This document shows positions 44,336 through 53,845 of a DNA stretch of 64,000 nt, in pieces. Location: contig NZ_BDCE01000056.1 in the NCBI RefSeq assembly GCF_001613345.1, forward strand, positions 62,001 through 126,000. Direction: 5' to 3'. Both the position numbers and the translations under genes were made by a program. Numbering within the stretch: the first letter of the stretch is position 1; every line of letters starts with the position of its first letter. A model generated the notes under the pieces. That model saw only the letters and a program-made list of their open reading frames with translations. It had not been told where the DNA came from and made no database searches. Source of the DNA: Nocardia uniformis NBRC 13702 (GTDB taxonomy: Bacteria > Actinomycetota > Actinomycetes > Mycobacteriales > Mycobacteriaceae).

Positions 44336-44800
44336 CGAGAAGGGTGGGTCTACTGCGCTGCCGTTCTCGACGCGTTCAGCCGTCGGATCGTGGGTTGGTC
44401 GATCGATTCCAAGCAGGACGCGACCTTGGTCGTGAACGCCTTGGACATGGCCATCCGCAACCGGCGTCCCGACACGGGCGGAATCGTGCATGCCGACCAC
44501 GGGACCCAGTTCACCTCATGGGTTTTCGGGGAGAAAATCCGTTCCGCGGGGCTGCTGCCTTCGTTCGGCACCGTCGGAGATGGGCTCGATAACGCGATGA
44601 TGGAAAGCTTCTGGGGCTCCATGCAGATCGAGCTGCTCAACCGCAAGAAGTGGAAGACCCGGATCGGGCTCGCGAACGCGATCTTCGACTACATCGAGAT
44701 CTTCCACAACCGCCAACGCCGCCACTCCGCGCTCGGGTATTCCACGCCGATCGAGTACGAACTATCGTTCGACAACGACACCATCCGCGCAGTCAGTTAG
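44336..44800 (+). pseudogene. IS3-family orfB, C-terminal part
   Basis: The frame reads GWVYCAAVLDAFSRRIVGWS, then HADHGTQFTS with the second catalytic Asp and DNAMMESFWGSMQIELL with the catalytic Glu, ending at a stop at 44800. These are the rve-domain motifs of IS3-family OrfB. The N-terminal half is missing because the IS30 right end cuts it. It differs in orientation from the OrfB piece left of the IS30, so the two are not halves of one simply interrupted gene. Confidence 0.8.
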
Positions 44801-44840
44801 CCACCGCGACTGGAACCTAACCGGTGGGGCAGGTCAGTTG

Positions 44841-45071
44841 TCACCAGATCGTGCAGCACTCCCCTCTGAAGTCCGTGACGGCGAAGGGCTCGAACCCCTG
44901 AGCGCGTCTTCGCGGCCGGAACCCACACGAACTGGGCTGAAAATCGGCCTCGAAGATCGGCTCCAATACCAACTTCAACGCGGCCTGAACAACGCGGTCC
45001 GCTGCCGTTGGTATCCCCAGCCGACGCTTCCTCAACGGATTACCCGGTTTCGGGATCAACTTCTCCCGCAC
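44841..45071 (-). pseudogene. Group II intron reverse transcriptase/maturase fragment
   Basis: The frame contains RRLGIPTAADRVVQAALKL, then LEPIFEADFQPSSCGFRPRR, which are reverse transcriptase domain blocks of LtrA-type maturases (usually RPLGIPT-x-RDRVVQ and F-x2-SYGFRP). Neither the upstream start nor the YADD active site is present, so only a small piece remains. The stretch from 45072 to 45293 holds nothing I can identify. Confidence 0.75.
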
Positions 45072-45293
45072 CCGATCTCAGATACAGCAATCGTGCTGCG
45101 ACACAATCACTTCGGAGTCATTGCACCTCCAACATCGATAACAGCGCCTCGTGGCGCACAACCGGGAACGGTCCACTGTACCGCGCGGTGAACGGGCACC
45201 TGCGGTACTAGCATCCAGGGCCGTCAGGGCCTGCGAACGCCAATGCTCGCGCAGCCTCAGAGGCGCATGTGCCAGTGCGCGCCCGCGGGCACG

Positions 45294-46652
45294 TCAGCAA
45301 GCGGGGGAACGACTGCCCTCTAGCATGGATAGTTGGATCGTTTCCGCCATTGCCCGATAGCCGGCTGGGTTGGGGTGTAGGCGGTCCGGACTGGCATAGA
45401 CCTCTTGCAGGACTGCGGGATTGGCAGGGTCACGCAGGGCTGCGTCGAAGTCGACGATGCCGTCGGCGAGGGTTTGGTTACGTATCCAGGTGTTGATCTG
45501 CTGACGGTCGGTCTCGCTGCGCGGAGCCAACGTGACGCCGTTGACAACGGCGTCGGACGCTGGGAGCAGTGTGCCGATCCAGATCTTCTTGCCGTGCCGG
45601 CGTGCTGTGGTGATGAGTTCCTGATATCCCGCGATCATTGAGGCCGCGTCAGCTTGTGGCGGCAGGCCGAGGTCGTTGATTCCTTCTTGGACAAGGACTC
45701 CGCTGACTCCGGCTTGTTCGAGTGCATCTCGCGCGAACCGAGAAAGGCCACTGGGGCCGAGAAGTAGTGGTTCGCCGCTGGTCAAGAGTCGATTGCTGCC
45801 GATCCCGGCGTTGACAACCGAAAGGGGGATGCGCGCGGCGTCGAGTCGTCGTTGCAGCAAGTCCGGATAGCGCCCGTTGGTGTCGGCCACCGCGCGGTCG
45901 GCGGGGACAGCGACGGCGGTGGTACCGACGAAGCCGTCGGTGATGGAGTCGCCGAACGCGACTATGGCTCGGGTCTGCGCGGGTGCGAGCACATCCAGGG
46001 CATTGACATAGAACCAGGAGTTGGTCGTGGAGGTGAACCGCGCGGGGTCGGATTGTCCTGTCAGGTCGCCACTACCGGCGGGGGAATAGTAGGAGGTGGC
46101 GTTGGAATTCCAGTGTTTGGTCGGCGGACCGACCGGGTCGGCTACGTGGATACTGACCGCCAGCGGACCGAACGAGGCGACCGTGAACGGCACTGGGTCG
46201 CTGAGCACATCGGCTCCGGCAGCGAGCGTGGCCGAAGACTTGCCGTCGAACAGAACCGGTGCGATATTCGCAGCAGCCGCTCCTGACACCTGATCACCAA
46301 CGCTGACCGTGTCGAAGGTGACAGGTGTGAGCCCGAATCGGTTCGTCAGACGGACACGTAGCTGGGTGCCGCCCAGATGTGGGGTGATGACCATACGAAA
46401 GGTTTGATTGTTCACAGTCATCGGGACAGCCCCACCGGAGGCATCCAACGGCGTGATCGAATCGGTGGGGCTGGCCGCCCAGGACGCTACGAAATGCTCT
46501 CCACCGCAACCGAATTCTGGGGCTTGCGTGAGGGCAGGTTGTACTGCTCCGAGTACCATGGTGCCTGCTGTAGCGACGACGAAGGGCACGCGCCAAGCCG
46601 AAGAGATCGATTGCCCAGTGGTGTGGGTTGTCACGTCGGAGAATTTCATCAT
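45294..46652 (-). CDS. Secreted SGNH/GDSL hydrolase
   Basis: The 452-residue product has an N-terminal signal or anchor (VPFVVATAGTMVLGAVQPAL), a beta-rich domain and an SGNH hydrolase domain with block I VAFGDSITDG, block II region VNAGIGSNR, block III QEGINDLG and a C-terminal DRLHPN with the catalytic Asp and His. It should cleave acyl or acetyl esters outside the cell. AGGAG lies four bases before the ATG at 46652, or seven before the next ATG. Confidence 0.85.
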   Translation of the reverse strand: MMKFSDVTTHTTGQSISSAWRVPFVVATAGTMVLGAVQPALTQAPEFGCGGEHFVASWAASPTDSITPLDASGGAVPMTVNNQTFRMVITPHLGGTQLRVRLTNRFGLTPVTFDTVSVGDQVSGAAAANIAPVLFDGKSSATLAAGADVLSDPVPFTVASFGPLAVSIHVADPVGPPTKHWNSNATSYYSPAGSGDLTGQSDPARFTSTTNSWFYVNALDVLAPAQTRAIVAFGDSITDGFVGTTAVAVPADRAVADTNGRYPDLLQRRLDAARIPLSVVNAGIGSNRLLTSGEPLLLGPSGLSRFARDALEQAGVSGVLVQEGINDLGLPPQADAASMIAGYQELITTARRHGKKIWIGTLLPASDAVVNGVTLAPRSETDRQQINTWIRNQTLADGIVDFDAALRDPANPAVLQEVYASPDRLHPNPAGYRAMAETIQLSMLEGSRSPAC

Positions 46653-47032
46653 CGAACTCCTGCTTCGCGTCGTGTGATTCGCCGGGCTGCTACGCACGAC
46701 ATAGCATCGGTCGTGTCTACATTGACCATTGCGGCGGGCCGCTCCCCCATCGGGGGCGTGCCTGTCGATCTCATCGGAAAGTCTGAGGTGGCCATCCGCG
46801 GACGGGTCTTAGATGGTATGCCGAATCGTGCGAGCGAATTTCTCACGATTGCTTGTCTCCCTGTATTCACGGGTCAGATGAGGGTGCCGACATTCCACTG
46901 CCAGACCGAGGACTTCACCGGCCCTGCGGCTGACGAGTGTATCTGCCGGTACCGCGACAGAAACGCGACGATCACACCTCTTCGAGCCAACCGCCTACGC
47001 TCCTCAAACCCTCCAATGACTCGGTCAGGCAC
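46653..47032. other. 380-base gap upstream of the SGNH gene
   Basis: The gap lies between the SDR stop and the SGNH hydrolase start, both on the minus strand. It must hold the hydrolase promoter. I see no gene, hairpin or repeat that I can support. Confidence 0.4.
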
Positions 47033-47854
47033 CTATCGTGCGCTGAACCCTGCGTCGACCGGCAGCGCGACACCGGTTAGGAATCGGGCCTCGTCGCTGA
47101 CAAGCCACGCCACGGCGTTGACAATGTCTGCCGATTCCAGAGCCGGAACCGGCAGAAGATTCTGCATTCCCTTTGCGACGTCCGGATTTTTGGCCAAGAA
47201 CGTCTGCATGTGCTCGTTGACGATCATCGGTGTCAGAACGCCCGTCGGATGCACACTGTTGACCCGGATGGAATGGGGTGCGAGCCAGTGCGTGAAGGAG
47301 CGCATCAAACCGACCACACCGTGTTTCGACGATGCGTAGCCGCTGCTCGCGCCGCTTCCGGTGCCACCGACGCCGCTGAGGCCCTGCGTGGAGCTGATCA
47401 GGACAATCGATCCACCTCTGCCCTGTTCGATCATGGCGGGTGCCGCCGCCTGCACGGTGTTCCAGGTGCCGAACAGGTTCACCTCCACCACATCGCGGAA
47501 GGTCTGGGCGATGTCGGGCTCCGGTGAGCCCTGCGGTGCGATACCGGCGTTCGCTATCACGATGTCGATCGAACCGAACGCCGATAATCCCTCCTGGGTA
47601 ACGGATTGCAGTGCCTGGAAGTCGCGGACATCGGCCTGTCGGTGGACGATACGTCGGCCTCGGGACTGGACCTCGTCGACTGTCTGTTCGAGATCCTCCG
47701 GTGTCGACATCGGATAAGCCACGGTGTCGATCTGTTCGCAGAGATCGACCGCGATGATGTCGGCGCCGCTCTCGGCCAGGCGGATGGCGTGGTCGCGACC
47801 CATTCCTCTGGCTGCGCCGGTGATGAACGCAACTTTCCCGTCAAATTTTCCCAT
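47033..47854 (-). CDS. SDR family oxidoreductase, mycofactocin-linked type
   Basis: The 273-residue product has TGAARGMG at 12-19, ANAG at 101-104 and catalytic Ser155, Tyr173 and Lys177. The extra segment after strand two (VDLCEQIDTVAYP) and the start MGKFDGKVAFITGAARG are typical of SDRs found with the mycofactocin redox cofactor, including carveol dehydrogenase-like enzymes with a tightly held nicotinamide. It probably oxidises a cyclic secondary alcohol. It is the last gene of the BVMO-lactonase-hydrolase run. Confidence 0.87.
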   Translation of the reverse strand: MGKFDGKVAFITGAARGMGRDHAIRLAESGADIIAVDLCEQIDTVAYPMSTPEDLEQTVDEVQSRGRRIVHRQADVRDFQALQSVTQEGLSAFGSIDIVIANAGIAPQGSPEPDIAQTFRDVVEVNLFGTWNTVQAAAPAMIEQGRGGSIVLISSTQGLSGVGGTGSGASSGYASSKHGVVGLMRSFTHWLAPHSIRVNSVHPTGVLTPMIVNEHMQTFLAKNPDVAKGMQNLLPVPALESADIVNAVAWLVSDEARFLTGVALPVDAGFSAR

Positions 47855-47931
47855 TGTTCACTTTCTCGATTCGGTGCATGGACGACGGGTAGGAATTTCT
47901 GTCGATCGGACCGCTCGAAATATCGATTGGC

Positions 47932-48879
47932 TCACAACGACTTCAGCACCCGGATCCGGTCCGTCATGACTCGGGTACCGATCGCGGTCTGCACTCCGAG
48001 CCAGTCGTAGCCGTGCGGAGCACCGGGGTACAGATGAAACTCACATGACACGCCGGCTGTCGCCAACTGTTGGGCATACCTGAGTGATTCATCCCGGAAG
48101 ATGTCGAGCTCTCCGACCTCGATATAAGCCGGCGCCAGGTTCGAGAAGTCGACCAGTCTCGCAGCTGCGGCCAGGGGAGACACCGTCGCCCCGCCGATCG
48201 TATCGCCGAGCAAAGCATGCCAGGCCGTGTAGTTGTTGTCGTATGACCACAATGCGGTCGGTGCCAGAATCGGATCTGGTTCTGTGTTGCGATCGTCGAG
48301 CATCGGGTACACGAGTATCTGCTTGGCCACCTCGATACCGTTGTCCCGGGCAAGAATTGCGGTCGACGCCGCGATACCGCCGCCCCCACTGTCCCCCATC
48401 AATGCGATCCGCGACCTGTCGACACCGAGGTTGTCGGCCTCCTTGTACAACAACTGCAGGGCCGCAAAAGAATCTGTGGCCGGAGTGGAGTCATGGACCT
48501 CGGGCGCCAGCCGGTAGTCGACCGACAGCATCGGGACGCCGGTGAGCTGGACGTAGTGCTGAACGAGCGGTTCATACAGTTCGACGGAGCCGCAGATCAT
48601 TCCGCCACCATGGACGTATACCACCGCCGAGCCGGGAGCGGAATCAGCGCGGGCATACCACCTCGACGGTATCGTGGTGCCGTCGTCGGCCGTTGCGGTA
48701 AAGGTGGTCGTCGAGACATCCGGGGTGGGCGGCAGGGCGCCGAGAACACCGACGAGTGTTTGATTGGTCAGCTCACGGAGACCGAGTGGGTCATCACGCT
48801 CGGGCAGCGTCACGCCCTGGGCCGCCTCGGCGGCGGCTACAAGTGCCGCACCGATTTCCGGGTCTACATATGTCGACAA
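47932..48879 (-). CDS. Alpha/beta hydrolase (HSL family), possible lactone or ester hydrolase
   Basis: The 315-residue product has HGGG at 90-93 and a nucleophile elbow GDSGGG with Ser164, followed by a GELDIFRDE stretch with the likely catalytic Asp and PHGYDW with the His. It starts at TTG 48879 with GAGGAGG six bases upstream. HSL-type enzymes hydrolyse monoterpene epsilon-lactones in Rhodococcus; the placement in a BVMO cluster suggests such a role here. The gap to the upstream phosphotransferase gene is 54 bases. Confidence 0.87.
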   Translation of the reverse strand: MSTYVDPEIGAALVAAAEAAQGVTLPERDDPLGLRELTNQTLVGVLGALPPTPDVSTTTFTATADDGTTIPSRWYARADSAPGSAVVYVHGGGMICGSVELYEPLVQHYVQLTGVPMLSVDYRLAPEVHDSTPATDSFAALQLLYKEADNLGVDRSRIALMGDSGGGGIAASTAILARDNGIEVAKQILVYPMLDDRNTEPDPILAPTALWSYDNNYTAWHALLGDTIGGATVSPLAAAARLVDFSNLAPAYIEVGELDIFRDESLRYAQQLATAGVSCEFHLYPGAPHGYDWLGVQTAIGTRVMTDRIRVLKSL

Positions 48880-48933
48880 GATGGTCCTCCTCGGGAAGGC
48901 TGTTGTCTGATCTACTGGCCAGGTGTGCTGGGG

Positions 48934-50130
48934 CTAAGGAAGTCGGCGCAATAGCGACGAGAGACGGTCATGGATCTCGTTGTCTGCCACGCTGCCGGAG
49001 ACGGTGGCGAACGCACGTAGTTGGGCGTCACGGGCATGGCCGTAGGTCCCGTGGACGAACGACATCATCCCGGCGTCCCATCGATCGAGTACGAAGAGCA
49101 GGAAGTCATTCCACGCGTTCTCGCGGTTGACTGTCGTGCCTTCCTCCGCGAGCGTGTCGACGTACAGGTCGAAGCATTCGCGCTCGTACTTCTTGCGTTG
49201 CTCATCTGTGAATGCCGAATAGAGGAAATAGGTGAGATCGCGAACTCCGGGAGCGGCAAAGATAACCTGCCAGTCGAAGAGTCCGGAGGCGCCATCCGGA
49301 GTTGAATAGGTGTTGCCGAGATGACTGTCTCCGTGGATGACGGTGAGATCCTGACTATCCCAGTACTCGTAGACCCGAAGACTGTTCTCCTGCCAAGCTT
49401 GCAAGACCTTCCGGGCATGCGGGGGAAGTTCCGATTCGGTGGCGGTCGACAGGAATTTCTCACGCATCGCGTTGTTCACCCGGTACAGCCATGGCCAACC
49501 GAACCTCTGTAGCCGCGGTCGGACCCAGCTGAGATCTTTGTCGAGTCGATCGCTGCGCCAGTACGTCGCATGAAACTTGGCCAGTGCCACCGTGATTGCC
49601 CGTGCGTGCCTGATGTCGATGGCGTCGGCCTGGGTATAGGGCTTGCAGCCGCGCGCTCGGAGGTCTTCGAGAAGGATCACCGAACGTCCGCCGCCGTAAC
49701 TGCGGCTGTAATACGAGTCCGGAGCGAGTCCGGGATTCTCCGGATGCAGCTGCGCGTAGTACTTTGCTTCTGTCTCGTCCATATGGAGCACCGACAACAT
49801 CACGCGATGATCGGCCGTATGTGGGGTCGCTTTGGCGAAAACGTGGGTCGGTAGGCCGGCTGCGGCACCCGGCTCGTTCCACGCGAGCGACCAACTCCTC
49901 CGGTCGGTCATACCGTCATGCGCATCGGTATCCGCGACATCCACGAGTTGTGCACCGACCACACCGTTTGCGAGTGCCTCGGAGAGCCACGGCCCGTCGA
50001 TCTGATCGAGACGGTGGACATCGTCGATGGCCAACTCGGGCGCGGAGCCGAGCGCGCGATCCGAATCACCTAGCACTTCTAGCGTTCGATAATGCGCGCT
50101 GCCCTCGATACGATCAATGAAATCAGGCAA
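48934..50130 (-). CDS. Aminoglycoside phosphotransferase/EcKinase-like protein
   Basis: The 398-residue product has the kinase-like catalytic motif VIHGDSHLGNT near residue 267 and LFDWQ (the DFD/DxD metal site). This family includes kinases for small alcohols and acyl-CoA-dehydrogenase-linked proteins, and the substrate is unknown. It starts at TTG 50130 with AAAGGA about eight bases upstream, and lies four bases after the SMP-30 gene, so co-translation is likely. Confidence 0.78.
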   Translation of the reverse strand: MPDFIDRIEGSAHYRTLEVLGDSDRALGSAPELAIDDVHRLDQIDGPWLSEALANGVVGAQLVDVADTDAHDGMTDRRSWSLAWNEPGAAAGLPTHVFAKATPHTADHRVMLSVLHMDETEAKYYAQLHPENPGLAPDSYYSRSYGGGRSVILLEDLRARGCKPYTQADAIDIRHARAITVALAKFHATYWRSDRLDKDLSWVRPRLQRFGWPWLYRVNNAMREKFLSTATESELPPHARKVLQAWQENSLRVYEYWDSQDLTVIHGDSHLGNTYSTPDGASGLFDWQVIFAAPGVRDLTYFLYSAFTDEQRKKYERECFDLYVDTLAEEGTTVNRENAWNDFLLFVLDRWDAGMMSFVHGTYGHARDAQLRAFATVSGSVADNEIHDRLSSLLRRLP

Positions 50131-50134
50131 CGGT

Positions 50135-50989
50135 TCATCCTTTATTCGAGAAGGACCCGCGATAACCCACCGCGGCCTGGGCGATGTATCCCGACGAGTG
50201 CTTGAGCTCGAACTGTTCGAGATCGGTGACGTTGCACGTCATATACAGAGTCGCGAGATCCGGGCCGCCGAACGTGCACGCTACAGCCCACGCACCCGCG
50301 ATCGCGACCTTGTCCGTGATCTCGCCGCCTTCGACAACGCGGTAGAAGCCGCTCTCCTCGCCGAGCGCGATGGCGTTGCCGAACCACACGCCGCCGTCGG
50401 AGTCGAGTTCGATGCCGTCGGGATGCAGGGACTCGTCGAGCTGAGCCCATACCCGCGTATTCGCGAGAGACCCATCGTCCGCGATGTCGAATGCAGTGAT
50501 CCGGTGGCCGAGCGTCTCGGCGACCAGCAACGTCCCATCGGGTGTCTGGATGATACCGTTCGGGAAGGACAGATCACCGTCGAGCCGGTTGACCGAACCG
50601 TCCGGTGCCACGTGCACCAAATTGGTTGTGCCGCCTTGCGGTCCGTAGTTTCCGACGTAGGAGTGACCGTTCGGCGCAACGAACATATCGTTGCCCGGAC
50701 CTTCGGCGAACTCGCTGAACTCGGCGTACTTCTCGATCGCTCCGTCCGATGTGACCTTGAGTACGCTCGCGTCATGCTTGGAGACGACCAACAGCGAACC
50801 GTCGGCGAGAAATCCGAGACCCGAGGGCTCGTCATCGACCTCGATGAACGTGGACGGAGTTCCACTGGAGTCGAGGGTTACCACTCGGTGCCCGAAAAAG
50901 TCGCTGACCCAGAGCTTGCCGTCGTGCCATCGCGGCGACTCCAGAAACTGAAAGCCGGCGGAAAAGATCTTTGATGTGTGAAGTTTCAT
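50135..50989 (-). CDS. SMP-30/gluconolactonase-like beta-propeller hydrolase
   Basis: The 284-residue product shows the SMP-30 pattern: ESPRWHDGKLWVSDFFGHRV at the start, then SGLGFLADGSLLVVS, FPNGIIQTPDGTLLVAET and HPDGIELDSDGGVWFGNA. These carry the Glu, Asn and Asp metal ligands of the six-bladed propeller. Family members open lactone rings, which fits a gene 39 bases downstream of a Baeyer-Villiger enzyme. The start at 50989 has AAGGTAG upstream. Confidence 0.87.
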   Translation of the reverse strand: MKLHTSKIFSAGFQFLESPRWHDGKLWVSDFFGHRVVTLDSSGTPSTFIEVDDEPSGLGFLADGSLLVVSKHDASVLKVTSDGAIEKYAEFSEFAEGPGNDMFVAPNGHSYVGNYGPQGGTTNLVHVAPDGSVNRLDGDLSFPNGIIQTPDGTLLVAETLGHRITAFDIADDGSLANTRVWAQLDESLHPDGIELDSDGGVWFGNAIALGEESGFYRVVEGGEITDKVAIAGAWAVACTFGGPDLATLYMTCNVTDLEQFELKHSSGYIAQAAVGYRGSFSNKG

Positions 50990-51028
50990 GTCTACCTTGG
51001 TAATTCGACTCAATGATGACATTCGCGG

Positions 51029-52579
51029 TCAGGTTGGCCGGGCGGTAAGCCATCTGGTGCGGGCGTTGTTCTCGCACACTCGCGTGGTGAGCGTGTAGTC
51101 CGCGAGTATCGGCTTCTGCATGGTTCGCTCGAACTCGAAGAAGCTCCACGGCCAGCCGGCGGGAATACCGTGCTTGTCGAGATACCAACTGGTGCAACCG
51201 CTGGCAAAGATCGTATTCTTGGCCGCTGCCTGCCGTTCGGTCTCGTACTCGTCGAGCGCCTCCTGTGTTGCGGTGACGTGGGTGTACTCGCCGGAGTCGA
51301 TCTTGTCGAGTAGGTGCTCGAAGTACTTCCACTGCAATTCCGCGATCTCGATCAGCGAGAAATTGCCTACGGGCGCGTTGGGTCCGTTGAGATAGAACAT
51401 GTTCGGAAATCCGGGCACCGAGATCGATCGGTAGGCGACGGCGCGTTCTTCCCAGACATCGTTGAGGTCAACGCCGTTCACACCGACGACCTTGGTCGGG
51501 CGGATGAAGCTGTCGACCTTGAATCCCGTGGCAAGGACAAGCGTGTCGATCTCCCGGCGTGTACCGTCGGCCAGAACGACACCGGTCTCGTCGAGGTGGT
51601 TGATCTCATTGGTTTCCAGGACCGCGTTCGGACGTTGGATCGCGTCATAGTACGACCAGGACATCACGAGCCGCTTGCACATCGGCAGGAAGTCCGGACG
51701 CAACTTTTCGCGAAGTGCGGGATCTTTCACGCTGTCTTCGAGATTCTGCCGAATCGCGGCGTCGAGAGCCTGATACTCCGGCGAGTCCGAGTTGACCACT
51801 GCTGTGTAGTAGGTCTTCAGGAAGGCCTGGTACTCTTCGCCATAGCGGATCTCGTCGATCAGCGCCGGATTCGCACGGAACCGCTCTCGGTCGTCATCGG
51901 TGTAGTCGAACTGCGGTAGCTGCAGAATCCACTGGGGGGTCCGCGAGAAATGCACGAGCTCGGCCGCTTCTTCGGTGAGTTCGGCTACGATCTGGGTGCC
52001 GGTCGACCCACTCCCGACCACGCCCACCCTCTTGCCCCGTGTTTGGATGTCATCGCGCCACTGGGCGCTATGACACCATTGGCCTTTGAAGTCCTCGAGG
52101 CCGTCGATGTCCGGGATCTTTGGGTGGTGTAGCACCCCGCTCGCGGCCAAGATCACGTCGGCGACATCGGTGCGGCCATCGGAGAGCGTGAGGTGCCACC
52201 GTCCGTCCTCGTCGGAGAATATGCATTCGGTGACTTCGGAATTCAACTCGATCCAGGGCCGGACACCGAACTTGTCCACGACATATTCGAAATAGCCCCG
52301 GATCTCCGGGCCGCGCGCGAAGTAGGACTTCCACTCCGCGTACGGCGCGAACGAGAACGTGTAGGCGTGCGATGGAACGTCGCAGTGCAGGCCCGGATAC
52401 CGGTTGTCCTGCCAAGTGCCGCCAATCCGATGCCGCTTCTCGTAGACGACGAAGTTGCCCTGACCACGCTCACGGAGGCGGACGGCGGACAGGATCCCAG
52501 CAGCGCCACCTCCGATCACGACGTAACGCAGTCCGGTGCGCAAAGCGCCGTTCGCTGTCACATCTGCGCCATTGCTCAT
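51029..52579 (-). CDS. Baeyer-Villiger monooxygenase (class B flavoprotein)
   Basis: The 516-residue product has the FAD motif GGGAAG (23-28), the full fingerprint FxGxxxHxxxW as F164-K-G166 to His170 and W174, and the NADPH motif GSGSTGTQ. It should turn a ketone into an ester or lactone. AAGGAG lies six bases before the ATG at 52579. The two genes behind it encode possible lactone hydrolases, so the pathway is probably ketone to lactone to hydroxy acid. Tandem repeats lie in its promoter. Confidence 0.9.
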   Translation of the reverse strand: MSNGADVTANGALRTGLRYVVIGGGAAGILSAVRLRERGQGNFVVYEKRHRIGGTWQDNRYPGLHCDVPSHAYTFSFAPYAEWKSYFARGPEIRGYFEYVVDKFGVRPWIELNSEVTECIFSDEDGRWHLTLSDGRTDVADVILAASGVLHHPKIPDIDGLEDFKGQWCHSAQWRDDIQTRGKRVGVVGSGSTGTQIVAELTEEAAELVHFSRTPQWILQLPQFDYTDDDRERFRANPALIDEIRYGEEYQAFLKTYYTAVVNSDSPEYQALDAAIRQNLEDSVKDPALREKLRPDFLPMCKRLVMSWSYYDAIQRPNAVLETNEINHLDETGVVLADGTRREIDTLVLATGFKVDSFIRPTKVVGVNGVDLNDVWEERAVAYRSISVPGFPNMFYLNGPNAPVGNFSLIEIAELQWKYFEHLLDKIDSGEYTHVTATQEALDEYETERQAAAKNTIFASGCTSWYLDKHGIPAGWPWSFFEFERTMQKPILADYTLTTRVCENNARTRWLTARPT

Positions 52580-52740
52580 GTGAATCTCCTTGATGAATTT
52601 CTGAAGCGTGCCAAGTTGGCTCGGCTCCGAGACGCCACGACGGTGCCAGGGCAGGTCTGGCACGACCGCGGTCGTAAGCGTCCAGGCTGGGGAATGCCCG
52701 ACCGGTGCAACCTCGCAGTGCGCTTGTATAACTAACAGTA

Positions 52741-52775
52741 CTTAGTGCACTAGGTCACAGTGTACTACGTCACAG
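52741..52775. promoter_or_regulatory. Tandem 16-base repeats in the BVMO promoter
   Basis: GTGCACTAGGTCACAG at 52745-52760 and GTGTACTACGTCACAG at 52760-52775 differ at two positions. CTTAGTGCACTAGG at 52741-52754 is also a near palindrome. They lie just upstream of a possible minus-strand -10 box (TTATAC near 52725-52730). The rest of the 52580-52960 gap holds no gene I can support. Confidence 0.55.
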
Positions 52776-52960
52776 CGCGGTAGCGCAGGGTTCTCGTCCA
52801 GGACACTGACCCATGTCGAACGTTTCCATCGTCGGCCTGCCTTCGCCGACCTAGCCCTCGCATCGCCGGGCGCCATCGAAGGCCCACAGGCCTCCACTGC
52901 GCGTTGCGCACCGCGACGGCGGGGCCGGCGCCGATCCGCTTGGCGACCGCATCCGGTCCG

Positions 52961-53773
52961 TCAGAAGTGCTGTGATCCGCCATCGATCGAAATATGTTCG
53001 GCAGTAATAAATTTCGCTGCATCCGACACGAGGAAGGCCACCAGATCCGCGACCTCGTCCGGCTCCGCCGAGAACTGATTGAGGAATCCCATGCCCATAC
53101 CGGCCAGGCGCGGGTTGCTTTCATTCGTCTGCACGATCCGCGGGATCATCGCACCCGAGCCCATGGGAGAATTGACTGCGCCGGGATGCACGCTGTTGAC
53201 CCGGATGTTGTGCTGGCCCAGCTCCGCGGCGAACGCACGCGTCATCCCGACGAGAGCGTGCTTGCTGGTCGTGTAGTGGACCATAAATGGCTGCAACTTC
53301 TTGCCTGCCAACGAACTGACCAGCACTACCGCGCCGCCACCGCGGTTGATCAAGTGCTGCGCACTGACAGTGATGGTGTTCCAGACACCTGTCACGTTGA
53401 TATCGATCGTGTCCCGGAAGCTATCCGGGGTGATCTCGTCCCATACCTGGGGAACGCATATCCCGGCGTTCGCGATGACGGTGTCGAGGCCACCGAACTC
53501 GGCCACACCCTCATCGACGACGGCCTGCAGCGCATCGAGATCGCGAACGTCGCACTGGACGAGATGCGCGTTCGCCCCGACGTCTTCGATGAGCCGCCGT
53601 GTCTCCTCGAGATCGGCCGCGGTGGCCGAATCGTACGGGACATGCGGAAGCGGTCCGGCCAGATCCACCCCGATGATGTGTGAACCTTCGCGCGCCGCGA
53701 GAACGGCGTGCGAGCGCCCCTGCCCGCGCGCAACGCCAGTGATGAAGACTACTTTGTCCTCGAAACGTCCCAT
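52961..53773 (-). CDS. SDR family oxidoreductase, mycofactocin-linked type
   Basis: The 270-residue product has TGVARGQG at 12-19, ANAG at 101-104 and catalytic Ser154, Tyr167 and Lys171. It begins MGRFEDKVVFITGVARGQG and has the extended loop after strand two (VDLAGPLPHVPYD), both typical of mycofactocin-linked SDRs. It is encoded 72 bases after the CoA ligase on the same strand. It differs clearly from the SDR at 47033, so the two probably act on different alcohols. Confidence 0.87.
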   Translation of the reverse strand: MGRFEDKVVFITGVARGQGRSHAVLAAREGSHIIGVDLAGPLPHVPYDSATAADLEETRRLIEDVGANAHLVQCDVRDLDALQAVVDEGVAEFGGLDTVIANAGICVPQVWDEITPDSFRDTIDINVTGVWNTITVSAQHLINRGGGAVVLVSSLAGKKLQPFMVHYTTSKHALVGMTRAFAAELGQHNIRVNSVHPGAVNSPMGSGAMIPRIVQTNESNPRLAGMGMGFLNQFSAEPDEVADLVAFLVSDAAKFITAEHISIDGGSQHF

Positions 53774-53845
53774 TTCGACGTATCCTCTCGAATTCGGGAG
53801 CTGTTCGAATACTTTGTGCCACTACCTAATTCGCGACAAGGAGGG

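Noticed and set aside
43352..44800. 482-codon frame across the IS30 and IS3 remains
   Set aside because: It joins a piece of IS30 transposase, an out-of-frame middle and an IS3 OrfB tail across the IS30 right end. It is a chance read-through, not a gene.
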